Source of the DNA: Falsiroseomonas tokyonensis
Lineage (GTDB): Bacteria; Pseudomonadota; Alphaproteobacteria; Acetobacterales; Acetobacteraceae
Assembly: GCF_019024325.1 (NCBI RefSeq)
Contig: NZ_JAFNJS010000007.1
Location: 234,541 to 298,540 of the forward strand
DNA: 64,000 bases
Direction: 5' to 3'
Shown: positions 27,122 to 36,800 of the stretch, piece after piece
How positions within the stretch are numbered: position 1 is the stretch's first letter
Layout: every line of letters starts with the position of its first letter
The notes under the pieces: model-generated
What the model was told of the DNA's origin: nothing
Databases searched by the model: none
What the model saw: only the letters and a program-made list of their open reading frames with translations
Position numbers and translations under genes: made by a program

Positions 27122-28002
27122 GCAGCGGCCCCCCGTCGCCAGGCCCCGGGCGTCATGCCGGTGGCGCGGCGGAACGCCGCCCCGAAGGCGCTCTGCCCGC
27201 CATAGCCCACGGTCTGCGCCACCTCCGTCAGGCTCAGCCGCGGGTCGGCCAGCAGCGCCTTGGCGCGCTCCATCCGCGCTTCCGTCAGCCAGGCATGCGG
27301 CGGAAGGCCGGTGCTGCGGCGAAAGGCGGTGCAGAAATGGGTTGGCGAGAGGCCGACCAGGGCGCTGAGTTCGGCCAGGCCGATCTCGCTGTCCAGGTTT
27401 TCCATCATATAGGCGGTGGCGCGCCGCACCTGCCAGGCCGCCAGGCCGCCCCCGTGGCTCGCGGGTCCCCGCCCGACCTCTCGCAGCAGCAGGCCGAGCA
27501 GCGCCAGGGTGGAGCCTTCGACATACAACCGGCTCGCCATCCCGTCCTGCCGTGCGGCATCCCACATCCGCGCCAGCACATGGCCGATCTCTCGGCTCCG
27601 GATCTGCTCGAGGCCCGGTCGCCGCAACACGTCGAGCCAGCGCCGGTCCCCGCTCAGCTGGTCGGGCAGCGCGGGATCAATGGCCGCGACGCGGAAGGCG
27701 TTGGGACGGTCATGGACAATCGAGGCCGCGGCATCCGGCAGCTGGACCGCGATGTTGCCCGGCGCCGCCCGCGCCATGACGCGCCCGAAGCCTATGTCGC
27801 ATGTGGCCTGGAGCGACGTCCGCGCCTGCGCGACGATGAGCAGGCCCGTCGGCGGGTCGGAGAAGTCGCCGGGCGGCTGCCCGATTTCCATAAGCCCGAC
27901 GCGCGGGCTGCTACCGAAGCGACGTTCCTGCACGAAGGGCGCGAAGCTCCCGCCCTCGACGTACTCCCCGAACATGCACCCACTCCCTCCGGCATGTTGC
28001 AT
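27118..28002 (-). CDS. AraC family transcriptional regulator (copy 2)
   Basis: A 294-residue paralogue of the downstream regulator. The N-terminal half (about 1-185) differs and resembles AraC_binding_2-type sensors; the C-terminal HTH pair (about 195-290) matches copy 1 almost perfectly (LTEVAQTVGYGGQSAFGAAF here). ATG at 28002 is used; an internal ATG at 27975 (MFGEYVEGGS) could be the real start. Coupled translation (ATGA) means the two regulators are made together and should recognise the same sites. Confidence 0.9.
   Translation of the reverse strand: MQHAGGSGCMFGEYVEGGSFAPFVQERRFGSSPRVGLMEIGQPPGDFSDPPTGLLIVAQARTSLQATCDIGFGRVMARAAPGNIAVQLPDAAASIVHDRPNAFRVAAIDPALPDQLSGDRRWLDVLRRPGLEQIRSREIGHVLARMWDAARQDGMASRLYVEGSTLALLGLLLREVGRGPASHGGGLAAWQVRRATAYMMENLDSEIGLAELSALVGLSPTHFCTAFRRSTGLPPHAWLTEARMERAKALLADPRLSLTEVAQTVGYGGQSAFGAAFRRATGMTPGAWRRGAAA
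27160..27451 (-). repeat. direct repeat copy 2 (AraC DNA-binding region)
   Basis: Second copy of the repeat at 26276-26567, in the same orientation. The much higher identity here than in the flanking sensor halves points to recent duplication or gene conversion of this half alone. Confidence 0.85.
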
Positions 28003-28456
28003 TGCACCCTACCATGAACGTAATGTCATTTTCACGCGTCCCTGCGAATTTTCGTTCGGTCTTGCGATGTCATACCGGCATCGGTTGCAGGATCCGGCCC
28101 GCGCGGGCGCCGCCGCGCGGCGGCGCCGGGCCGGGGCGCTTCCCGCCGGGCGGGACAGCGGCGGGCAGGCGCGACCCGCGCGCGGGTCCTGGTCAGCGAA
28201 GGTGAGTCCTACCGGGCCGATATCCGCGCTCCGGAGATGCAGCGTGCCACCACGCCGCGCCTGGCATTCGCGCGACTTTGCCACCGCTGCGGCGCGGCTC
28301 CGCCGATGCGGGATCCGTTCATCGCCGCAATCCCGCTGGAAGCGCCATAGCGGGTGACGAACCGGCCCTTCACCGATCAGGCAGTCTCTGACCCGCACGC
28401 CGAGGATGAGGCACGGGCATCCCGCTCGCGCCGGGCGCGCGAAGAGGAAACTGCCC
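28003..28456. other. gap without a supported gene
   Basis: 454 bases between the divergent AraC gene and the fasciclin gene. The first 80 bases are less GC-rich and probably hold the AraC promoter. Short open frames exist on both strands but none has a family pattern or a ribosome site worth naming. Confidence 0.5.
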
Positions 28457-28951
28457 ATGACACGCCTTCGCAGACTCATCATCGGCGCCGCCGCGGGCCT
28501 CGCGAGCGCGGCGCTCGCTCCCGCCGGCGCCCAGGCGGCCAGCCTGTTCGAGACCGTCGCCGCCAACCCTCGGCTCAGCACCTTCGCGTCGCTGATCCGC
28601 AAGGCCGGTCTCGAATCGCAGCTCGGCTCGCAGGCCGGCGTCACGCTCTACGCCCCCACCAACGCCGCCTTCGAGGCGCTGCCCTATGCCGCCTACCGCC
28701 GCCTGACGGAGACCTCGGGCCAGGCGGAGGCCGCCGCGGTCGTCCGCGCGCACATGGTCTCCTGGAGCAGCCCGATCCCGATGGACACCGACGGCTCGGC
28801 GGTCATGACGACACTCGGCGGAACGCAGCTCGCCTTCCAGGGGATATCGAGCAGCACGGTGCGCGTGAATGGCCGGCCGATCCTGCAGATGAACATCCGT
28901 GCCGACAACGGCTTCCTGCACATCGTCTCGGACGTGCTGCCGACGCCCTGA
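28457..28951 (+). CDS. secreted fasciclin-domain protein
   Basis: A 164-residue protein with a Sec signal (RLRRLIIGAAAGLASAALAP, cleavage after AQA near residue 28) and one fasciclin (FAS1) domain. The two FAS1 motifs are visible: VTLYAPTNAAFEAL (H1-like) and the closing ADNGFLHIVSDVLPTP (H2-like). FAS1 domains mediate adhesion or, in some bacteria, periplasmic binding. The ATG at 28457 follows GAGGAAA. A strong hairpin follows the stop. Confidence 0.9.
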   Translation: MTRLRRLIIGAAAGLASAALAPAGAQAASLFETVAANPRLSTFASLIRKAGLESQLGSQAGVTLYAPTNAAFEALPYAAYRRLTETSGQAEAAAVVRAHMVSWSSPIPMDTDGSAVMTTLGGTQLAFQGISSSTVRVNGRPILQMNIRADNGFLHIVSDVLPTP

Positions 28952-28962
28952 ACCTGCCTACC

Positions 28963-28985
28963 GGGCCGCCGCGGCGCGGCGGCCC
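28963..28985 (+). terminator. hairpin after the fasciclin gene
   Basis: Perfect 10-bp inverted repeat GGGCCGCCGC/GCGGCGGCCC around a GGC loop, 11 bases beyond the fasciclin stop. No T-run follows, so it may stabilise the 3' end or terminate with help from Rho. Confidence 0.55.
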
Positions 28986-29018
28986 GCTTCAGGTCGCAAA
29001 AGAGAGGAGCCCATCGTG

Positions 29019-29084
29019 ATGCAGGCGCATGGCGGCACACCCTGTCCTGTCGACGAGGTTCCTGAAGTGAGGCGCAAGCCATGA
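29019..29084 (+). CDS. possible 21-residue upstream peptide
   Basis: A 21-codon frame (MQAHGGTPCPVDEVPEVRRK plus P) with a good GAGGAG ribosome site at 29004-29009. Its TGA overlaps the ATG of the metallo-hydrolase gene as ATGA. It may act as a translational coupling leader, or be the residue of a lost gene. No family is recognised. Confidence 0.35.
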   Translation: MQAHGGTPCPVDEVPEVRRKP

Positions 29085-30001
29085 TCAGCCGCCGCCTTGT
29101 CGGCTTCGCCACCCTCGGCCTTCCGCTGCTGGCCACGCGCCAGGCCCGCGCCTATCGCCCCGGGGCGGGGCTGGAGATCGTGCGGCTCGACCGCCCCGGC
29201 GAGGCTTCCGTCAATTCCTACCTTCTGGTCGGCGCGCGATCGGTCGTGGTCCTCGACTGCCAGCGGACGGCGGTCGAGGCGCGGGCCGTCGTCGCGGCAG
29301 CAAGCGGGCTGGGCTTGCCGGTCGAGGCGATCGTGCTGTCCCATGAGCATCCGGATCACATCGTCGGGCTCGACGTCGTCGCGCGCGCTTTCCCGGAAGC
29401 GCCGATCATGGCCGGCGAGGGGACGCGCGACTGGATCGTGCGGGAAGGCCCGGCGCTGCTCGGCGCCATGCGCGGCGCCTTCGGCGCGGCAATCCCCGAC
29501 CGCATTCCGGAGCCGAGCCGGATCCTGCGGCCGGGCGAGATGATCCGCCTGGCGGGCACCGAATGGCGCGTCGACCAGCTCGGGCCGGGAGAGGCCTCGG
29601 GCATGACGGTGCTGCACGCGGAGACGGAAGACGTGCTGTTCGCCGGCGACCTCTTCGGCAGCCGCGCAACGCCCTGGCTGCTCGATGGCCATGCACGCGC
29701 CTGGATCGCGCAGCTCGAGACAGCGCTACCGCGCTATGGTGGCATCGGCACGGGGTTGCCGGGCCATGGTGCCGCGGCGCCCGTCGCCGCACTGATCCGC
29801 GAGCAGCTCGGCTACCTCCGCGCCTTCGAGAGCCTCGTCCGCACCGAGCTCGCGGGCGGCGCCTCCCTGCCTGAGGGTGCGGCGGCGCGGATCCGCGGCG
29901 CGACGGATGCGCGCTTCCCGGGATACCCGCGCGTCGCGCCGCAGCCGAACCTCATCGAGCTGAATGCCCAGTCGTTCGCCCGCGAACTCGCTGGTCGGTG
30001 A
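29081..30001 (+). CDS. metallo-beta-lactamase-fold hydrolase
   Basis: A 306-residue MBL-fold protein with a signal-like start (residues 1-24, cleavage near ARA) suggesting export. The zinc motif HEHPDH is complete at residues 88-93, and further ligands are expected in GDLFGS (Asp) and LPGHGAA (His). The family is broad: thioesterases, lactonases and quinoprotein-relay hydrolases share it, so the substrate stays open. A GAGG ribosome site precedes the ATG, which overlaps a tiny upstream frame. Confidence 0.88.
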   Translation: MISRRLVGFATLGLPLLATRQARAYRPGAGLEIVRLDRPGEASVNSYLLVGARSVVVLDCQRTAVEARAVVAAASGLGLPVEAIVLSHEHPDHIVGLDVVARAFPEAPIMAGEGTRDWIVREGPALLGAMRGAFGAAIPDRIPEPSRILRPGEMIRLAGTEWRVDQLGPGEASGMTVLHAETEDVLFAGDLFGSRATPWLLDGHARAWIAQLETALPRYGGIGTGLPGHGAAAPVAALIREQLGYLRAFESLVRTELAGGASLPEGAAARIRGATDARFPGYPRVAPQPNLIELNAQSFARELAGR

Positions 30002-30212
30002 GCGCGACACGGGCCGTGGTAGCGCGTGCTCCCGCGCGCCTGGCAGCGGGCCGGAGGCGCTGGTCATGATCCGCGCGGTCGAGGCACCAGAGGGCCGCGG
30101 TCTACCGCTGCTGCGGCTGCGCAGCCGCGTTGCCGAGGAGACTGCGCGCGAAGCTGCTGACCGCGGAGACGATGCCCTGCACTTCCTGCCCGCCCCAGCG
30201 CCGGGACCCCGC
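30002..30212. other. gap without a supported gene
   Basis: About 210 bases of GC-rich sequence between the MBL gene and the DUF2924 remnant. Nothing is recognised. Confidence 0.4.
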
Positions 30213-30417
30213 ATGACACGCGCCACCAAGTCGAAAGCAGGCGCCCCGCTGGCGCCGACCATCCCCGCCATTCCCCCAGCCGAAGTGCTCGGCCGGCTGT
30301 CAGCCCTGAAGACCGCCGGCACGCCGGACCTGACGCAGCAATGGCGGAACACTTCGCCCCCGTGCCGCCGCCCTACAACCGGCGCTTCCTGGATAGCCGC
30401 CTGGCGTATCGGATCCG
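30213..30417 (+). pseudogene. DUF2924-like protein remnant
   Basis: Starting at an ATG, one frame reads EVLGRLSALKTAGTPDLTQQWR; the next frame continues EHFAPVPPPYNRRFLDSRLAYRIR. Together these match the DUF2924 pattern (helix, then PPPYNRRFLxSRLAYRIQ), with one base lost near 30345. The reading then breaks into the RTX-derived fragment. DUF2924 genes normally accompany a site-specific recombinase in integrated elements, so this may be the scar of such an element. No recombinase remains. Confidence 0.6.
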
Positions 30418-30419
30418 GC

Positions 30420-30778
30420 CAACGTGTCGGCCTCGGCTCCGCCGACCAGCGCGTCCGCGCCATCGCCACCCACCAGCAGGCTCGCACTATTATCGTTACG
30501 CGTGCGCTCGTTCGACCCCGCATTGCCGTACAGGGCGATGTGAACGCCCGCGCCCAGGCCGGTGGCGTCGATGCTAAGCGCCGTGGTGCGGGCGCGGCTG
30601 CCCACGGCGTCGGAGACGTACGCCGCCTCGCCCCCCCGTGACGTCGCGCAGGACCAGGTTGGAAGGCGCGCAGGCGGTGAAGCGGATGACGTCGTTGCTC
30701 TCGCCGCCGCGGTTGCCCTCGCCGCCCGGGTGCTGCGCCGCATCCGCGATCAGGGACGCGTCGCCGCCCGCGCGGCCC
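30420..30778 (-). pseudogene. RTX gene fragment (degenerate copy)
   Basis: About 360 bases that mirror 32181-32540 of the giant RTX gene at an offset near 1761. The translated pieces are IADAAQHPGGE, NDVIRFTACAPSNLVLRDVT and, in a shifted frame, LSIDATGLGAGVHIALYGNA followed by LVGGDGADALVGGAEADTLA. A frameshift lies in the G-run near 30640, and there is no start or stop context. It is a diverged duplicate or the remains of a second RTX protein. Confidence 0.75.
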
Positions 30779-30896
30779 TTCATGCTGTCCCTCCGGGCTC
30801 CGAGTTGCTGGGTGTTGGCCTTGCAACCAAAGCCAATCAACTCAGCCGCGAAGGGACAACCTCCATGGCAACGACAGCTCGTGCGGGGCTATCTGA

Positions 30897-33800
30897 TCAA
30901 AGGATAAAGTCGCCGGCCTGCAGCGTGTGCAGTCCGGTAAGCTCGATCATCATGTCCCGTGTGCCGTCACTGTTGACGCCGATGTTGATGAATGTATTGC
31001 CGCCAAACTGATGGAAGCTGACTTCCCCGGTGCTGACACCGGTAGAGTTTGCAGACACCCGGCCCAGGAAGGTGAAGTCCTGCAGCCCGGGCAGGTCGGT
31101 ATTGCCGTCGATGGCGGACAGGTCGATCCGGTCGCCAGCCTCGAAGTCGGTGATCACATCGCGGGACGTCGGCGTGCTGTCGGTCACGGCGGTGAAGCTG
31201 AAGTGGTCGGCACCAGAGCCACCCGTCAGCCTGTCGCGGCCAGCGCCGCCAATCAGCGTGTCGTTGCCAGCCCCGCCGCTGAGCGTGTCATGGCCGACGC
31301 TGCCAGTCAGCACCTCATTACCCGCGCTGCCGGCCAGCAGAACGGTGACACCCACGAAGTCGCTCATCTGCAGATTGTGCACGCCGCTAAGCTCGATCTG
31401 GAAGTCGCGGGTTTTGCCCGCATCCACACCGCCGATGACATAGGTGTGTCCGCCCCAGACATAGGACCACAGCTCGCCCGCCGCCGCCTCCGTGTATTTG
31501 GTGGTGGTGCCGCGGTAGATGAAGGACTGAAAGCCGTTGAGCCCCGTATTCGCGTCGAAGCCGGACACGTCGATCCGGTCGCCCGCGCTCCAATCGGTAA
31601 TCACGTCACGACCGATCGACGTCGCCAGGCTATCCGAGGCCTGCGTGTAGACAAACAAGTCCGCACCCTCGCCCCCCATCAGAGTGTCCTTACCCAGCCC
31701 GCCGACCAGCACATTGGCAAGGCCATTGCCCACAAGCACGTCGCCGAAAGCCGAGCCTTCCAAGTTCTCGATGCTGAGGAACGTATCGTCCATGGCATCG
31801 CCGGTCGCCATGCGGCTGAGGGTCAGGTCCACCACAACGCCGGCCAGGGCAGAGCGGTAGCTGGCAAAGTCGGACCCGGCCCCGCCGATCAGCTCATCGG
31901 CGCCGGCTCCGCCCTCCAGCGTGTCGTTGCCATCGAAGCCCTGCAGCGAGTCCATATCCAGGCCGCCAAACAGGTGGTTGTCCTCGACGTCGCCACGGAG
32001 GAAGTCCTCTGCCGCGGATCCGATGATGTTCTCGATTCCAATCAGCGTGTCGCCCTGGGCGTCGCCGAGCGCCTGAACCTGGTCCTGGAGGTTGATGGAG
32101 ACGCCAACCGTGCTGCTGGAGTAGTCTGCCCAGTCGCTGCCGCCATTGCCAATCAGCAGGTCGGCCTCTGAACCGCCCGCCAGCGTGTCGGCCACGGAAC
32201 CGCCGATCAAGGTGTCGGCGCCACCATCACCCACCAGCAGGTTCGCACCCTGGTCGTTGCCCGTGAGCAGGTTCGCCCCCGCATTGCCGTAAAGGGCGAT
32301 GCCCACGCCCGTGGCGAGGCCCGTGGCGTCGATGTCGAGCGCCGCGGTGCCGGTGCGACTGCCCGCAGCGTCGGAGACGTGCACCGCCTCCACCCCCGCA
32401 ACGTCGCGCAGGACCAGGGTGGAGGGCGCGGAGGCGGTGAAGCGGATGACATCGTTGCCCGCGCCGCCGCTGATGACTTCGCCGGCCGGGTGATCCGCCG
32501 CATCCGCGATCAGGAACACGTCGTCGCCTTCGCCGCCCTCGAGCGTGTCCGCGCCCGCCAGGCCCTCCAGCGTGTCGGCACCGGCGCCGCCCAGCAGGAT
32601 GGTGTCGCTGCCGTCGCCCGTCAGCCTGTCGCCCAACCCGGAGCCGATGATCCTCTCGACGCTGGACAGGACATCCCCCGCAGCGTCGCCGCCAGTGTTA
32701 GTCCCAGTGGCGAGGTTGATCGAGATCGCCTCTGCCGAGGCGCTGTAGTCGGCCGTGTCGGTGCCTGAGCCGCCCTCCAACGTATCGGCGCCTGCCCCGC
32801 CCACCAGCAGGTCGTTGCCCTCAGCGCCCAGCAGCGCATCCGCGCCATCCAGGCCACGCAACGTGTCTGCACCTGCCCCGCCCGAAAGGATGTTCCCACC
32901 CGCCGTGCCGACCAGCAGGTCGTCCAGCGCGCCGCCGGTCGCGTGCTCGAAGCCGCTCACCGTCATCTCCGAGGTCTGGGCGCCGATCAGTGCCAGCGTG
33001 CCGAGGCCGAGGTCGAGTTCCACACGGCGCTGCGTCTCGGCGAATGCGTCGATGCGGTCCAGGTCGCCCGGGGTCGCGATCAACGTCTCGATGCCCTCCA
33101 GCGTGTCCACGCCGATGCGGCAGAGATATTCGTTGAAGCGCGCAAGTTCCGAGCTCAGCGTGCCGAATACCACGGCGGATGCAACCGCCGCACTGTAGTC
33201 GATGGTGTCGTTCCCGGCCCCGCCCTGGAGCAGGTTGCTACCCGCGCCGCCGTCCAGCGTGTCGTCTCCCTCGCCGCCCTGCAGCGTGTCCGCGCCGTCC
33301 TCGCCCAGGAGCAGGTCGTTACCCGCGCCGCCCTCCAGCCCGTCATTGCCGTTGCCGCCGGCCAGCATGTTGGCCTCGTCGTTGCCGAACAGGGCATCGT
33401 TGCCCTGGCCACCAATCGCATTCTCGAAGCCGCTCAGCGTGTCGTCACCGTGATCGTGGCTCGCCAGGTTCATGCCCAGATGGACGAACACACCCACGCT
33501 GTCCGACTCGTAGCTCACGGTATCGTTGCCGGCGCCACCGATCAGCAGATCGCCGCCCGATACGGTCTCATCCCCGGTACCGCGACCGTCGATGAGATCG
33601 TCGCCATCACCGCCATCCAGCACATTTATCGCGCCGTCGCCGAGCAGCGTGTCGTTGCCCGACCCACCCACCAGGTTCTCGATCGAGACGAGGACATCCA
33701 ACGCCGCCTCGCCGGTGCTCATCCCCATCGCCTGCATGTCCACGACGATGCCGACCGTGGTCCCGGCGTAGGAGGCGAGGTCGCTTCCCTCGCCACCATC

Positions 33801-36800
33801 CAGCGTGTCCGCCCCCAAACCGCCGACCACCGTGTCGGCGCCATCGCCGCCCGACAGGCGGTTGGCCATGTCATCGCCGGTCAGTAGGTCGTCGTGATCG
33901 GAGCCCAGCAGCGCCTCGATGCCCTGCAGCAGGTCGCCCTCGGCGTCGCCGCCGCTGCCGGTGTTGGTCTCGAGGCTGACGCTGACGGCGGCGTCGGAGC
34001 CGGCGTAGGAGGCAAGGTCGAAGCCCTCGCCGCCGGTCATCAAATCGGCGCCCGCGCCGCCCTGGAGCGTATCGTCGCCGGCATCGCCCACCAGCATATC
34101 CCCGCCTGCGAGGCCCTGCAGCAGGTTCGCCTGGGCGTTGCCGTAGAGCGTGTCGATATGGGCGGAGCCACGCAGGCCCTCGATGCTGGCATAGGCGTCG
34201 CGCGTCGCCTCGTCGTCGGCGCCGTAGGACATCGAGTTGCGGAAGCCATCGAGCGTTGCGGCGACGCCCGAGGCCGCATTCTCATAGCTCGCCATGTCGA
34301 AGCCCGCGCCGCCATTCAGCGCGTCGGCTCCCACTCCGCCTTCCAGCGTGTCGTCGCCGGCACCACCATACAGGGCATCATTGCCAGCCAGCCCGCGCAG
34401 CAGGTTGGTCCGCCCGTCGCCGTACAAGGCGTCAGCGTAGCGGGATCCTTCGAGGTTCTCGATGCAGGCCAGAACGTCGCCAACCGCATCGCCGGTGCGC
34501 AGCCCGCTGTCGAGGCTGACGGTCACGCCCGCCGCGGAATTGGCATAGCTGGCGGTGTCGAGGCCGTCGCCGCCATCCAGCGTGTCCTCACCCGCACCGC
34601 CTTCGAGCGTGTCGTCGCCGCCCTGACCCTGCAAGAGATTGGCCCCGGCATCGCCCCGGATATCGTCCGCTTGGTAGGTGCCCGAGACATCCTCGATGGA
34701 GACCAGGTCGTCCCGGTCCTCTCCCTCCGCATCGATGGAGGAGGGTGCGAAGGTCGGCATGCCGGATGTGCGCGCGGAGGTCGCGGTGCCATCGGCCAGG
34801 CGCACCACCACCGCCGCCCCCAGATCGGAAAAGTCGGCCGTGTCGATGCCTTCCCCACCGATCAGTAGGTCGTTACCGGCACTGCCCATCAGCGTGTCGT
34901 TGCCGAACCCGCCATCCAGCACGTCATCACCGCCGAGGCCGACGAACAGGTTGTCCACCGGGCAGCCATCGCCGCTGACATCGCCGATCAACCAGTCATC
35001 GGCCTCCGTCCCGATAATGTCCTCGATGTTCGACAGCACCATGCCCTCGGCCGCGCCGCCGCTGGGCATGGAGGGGTCGAGCGAGACGACCACGCCCTCG
35101 GCGAAAGTCTCAACGTCGTCGCCGAAGAAGAAGGGCGCGAAGACCACGACATCGTTGTGGCCCTCGCCGCCATCCAGCGTGTCCGCGCCAGCCGTGGCGA
35201 AGAACAGGTCATTGCCCGCGCCACCGTTCAACAGGTTGGCACCGGCATCGCCGATAAGGAGATCCGCCTGCGCGGAGCCGATCGCCCCCTCGATGCCCGA
35301 AAGGCTGTCGCCCCCCGCGCTGCCATCCTGGACCACGCCCTGGTACAGGTTGATGAAGACCCCCTGGGTGGCGCCGCTGTAGTCGGCGATGTCGAAGCCG
35401 CTGCCGCCTTCCAGCACATCGGCGCCGGTGCCGCCGATCAACGTGTCATCGCCCCCAAGGCCCTCGATCCGGTCATCGCCATCGCCGGTGACAATCCGCT
35501 CGGAGGCATCCGTGCCGATGATCGTCTCGGCGAGGTTGGTCACGGTGATCGTGACCGGAAGTGGATCGCTGCTCAGCATGCCGTCATGAGCGGTGACCGT
35601 GATGTCGTAGATGTTGTCGCCACCGGCATCGGCCGGCGCCTCGAAATCAGGGGCGGTCTTGAAGGTCACCGCGCCCGTGATGCTGTCGATGTCGAACAGC
35701 GCCGCATCCGTACCGCCCAACGACCAGGTGGGGGCGGGGCCGTCGGGGTCTGCGCCCACGGCCTGGTACGCGGTGCCGATGCCATTCTCGGCGAAGTTGG
35801 CGGTTCCGATGGATGTCACGGTGGGAGCCTCTGGGACATTGGTTACGGTGATTGCGACCGCCAAGGGTTCGCTGCTCAGTGTGCCGTCGGTTGCCGTGAC
35901 GGTGATGTCGTAGACATTGTTGCCGCCAGCGTCGGCCGGCGCCTCGAAATCGGGCGCGGCCTTGAAGGTCACCGCGCCCGTTATGGTGTCGATGTCGAAC
36001 AGCGCCGCATCCGTACCGCCAAGCGACCAGCTGCGCGCCGGCCCCTCGGAGGTAGAGCCCGCTGCCTGATAGGCCGTGTCGGTGCCGCCTTCGGCGAAAA
36101 TGGCGGTCCCGCCAGAAATCACGGTGGGCGCCTCTGCCTCGTTCGTGACGGTGATGGCGACCGCGTGGGGGGCACTGTCCGCCGTACCGTCATTCGCGAT
36201 GACGGTGATGTCGTAGATATTGTCGCTGTCAAAATCCGCCGGCGCCTCGAAGTCCGGCGGCGCCTTGAAGGTCACCGCGCCCGTGATGCTGTCGATGTCG
36301 AACAGCGCCGCATCCGTACCGCCCAGCGACCAGACGAAGCTCGTGGTGCCGTCGGGGTCGATCGCCGTGGGCAGATAGAAGGCGCCGGTTCCATTTTCCG
36401 CGAAGGTCGCCGTCGTGCTGGAGTTCACGCTGGGCAGGTCATTCCCCGCGGTGACGCTGATGGTTATGGACGGCGTCGGCGGCGTATTGCGCCACACGCT
36501 GATCGTGCCGTTTGCCGCACCGGAGATCACGTCGAGGTCGCCATCGCCATCAATATCGCCGAAGCTCGGCGCGCTGAAGGTACCGACGTCGATGTCATTG
36601 AAGGGGTTGTCGGCACCGGTCAGCAGGGTGAAGGATGGGTTGGTGGTGGTGCCGGTATTGCGATAGGCCGTCAGCTTACCGGAATCAGAGCCAACGACGA
36701 GATCGAGATCGCCATCACCGTCGAAGTCCACCAGGGTTGGCATGCTGCCGGCCGCGCCGACATCGATTCCGGTGACAGGACTATCGCTGCCGCTGAGAGC

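Noticed and set aside
31000..35500. Short regularly spaced repeats resembling an array
   Set aside because: They are in phase with codons and encode RTX nonapeptides; spacing is 27 bases or multiples and there are no unique spacers, so this is not CRISPR.
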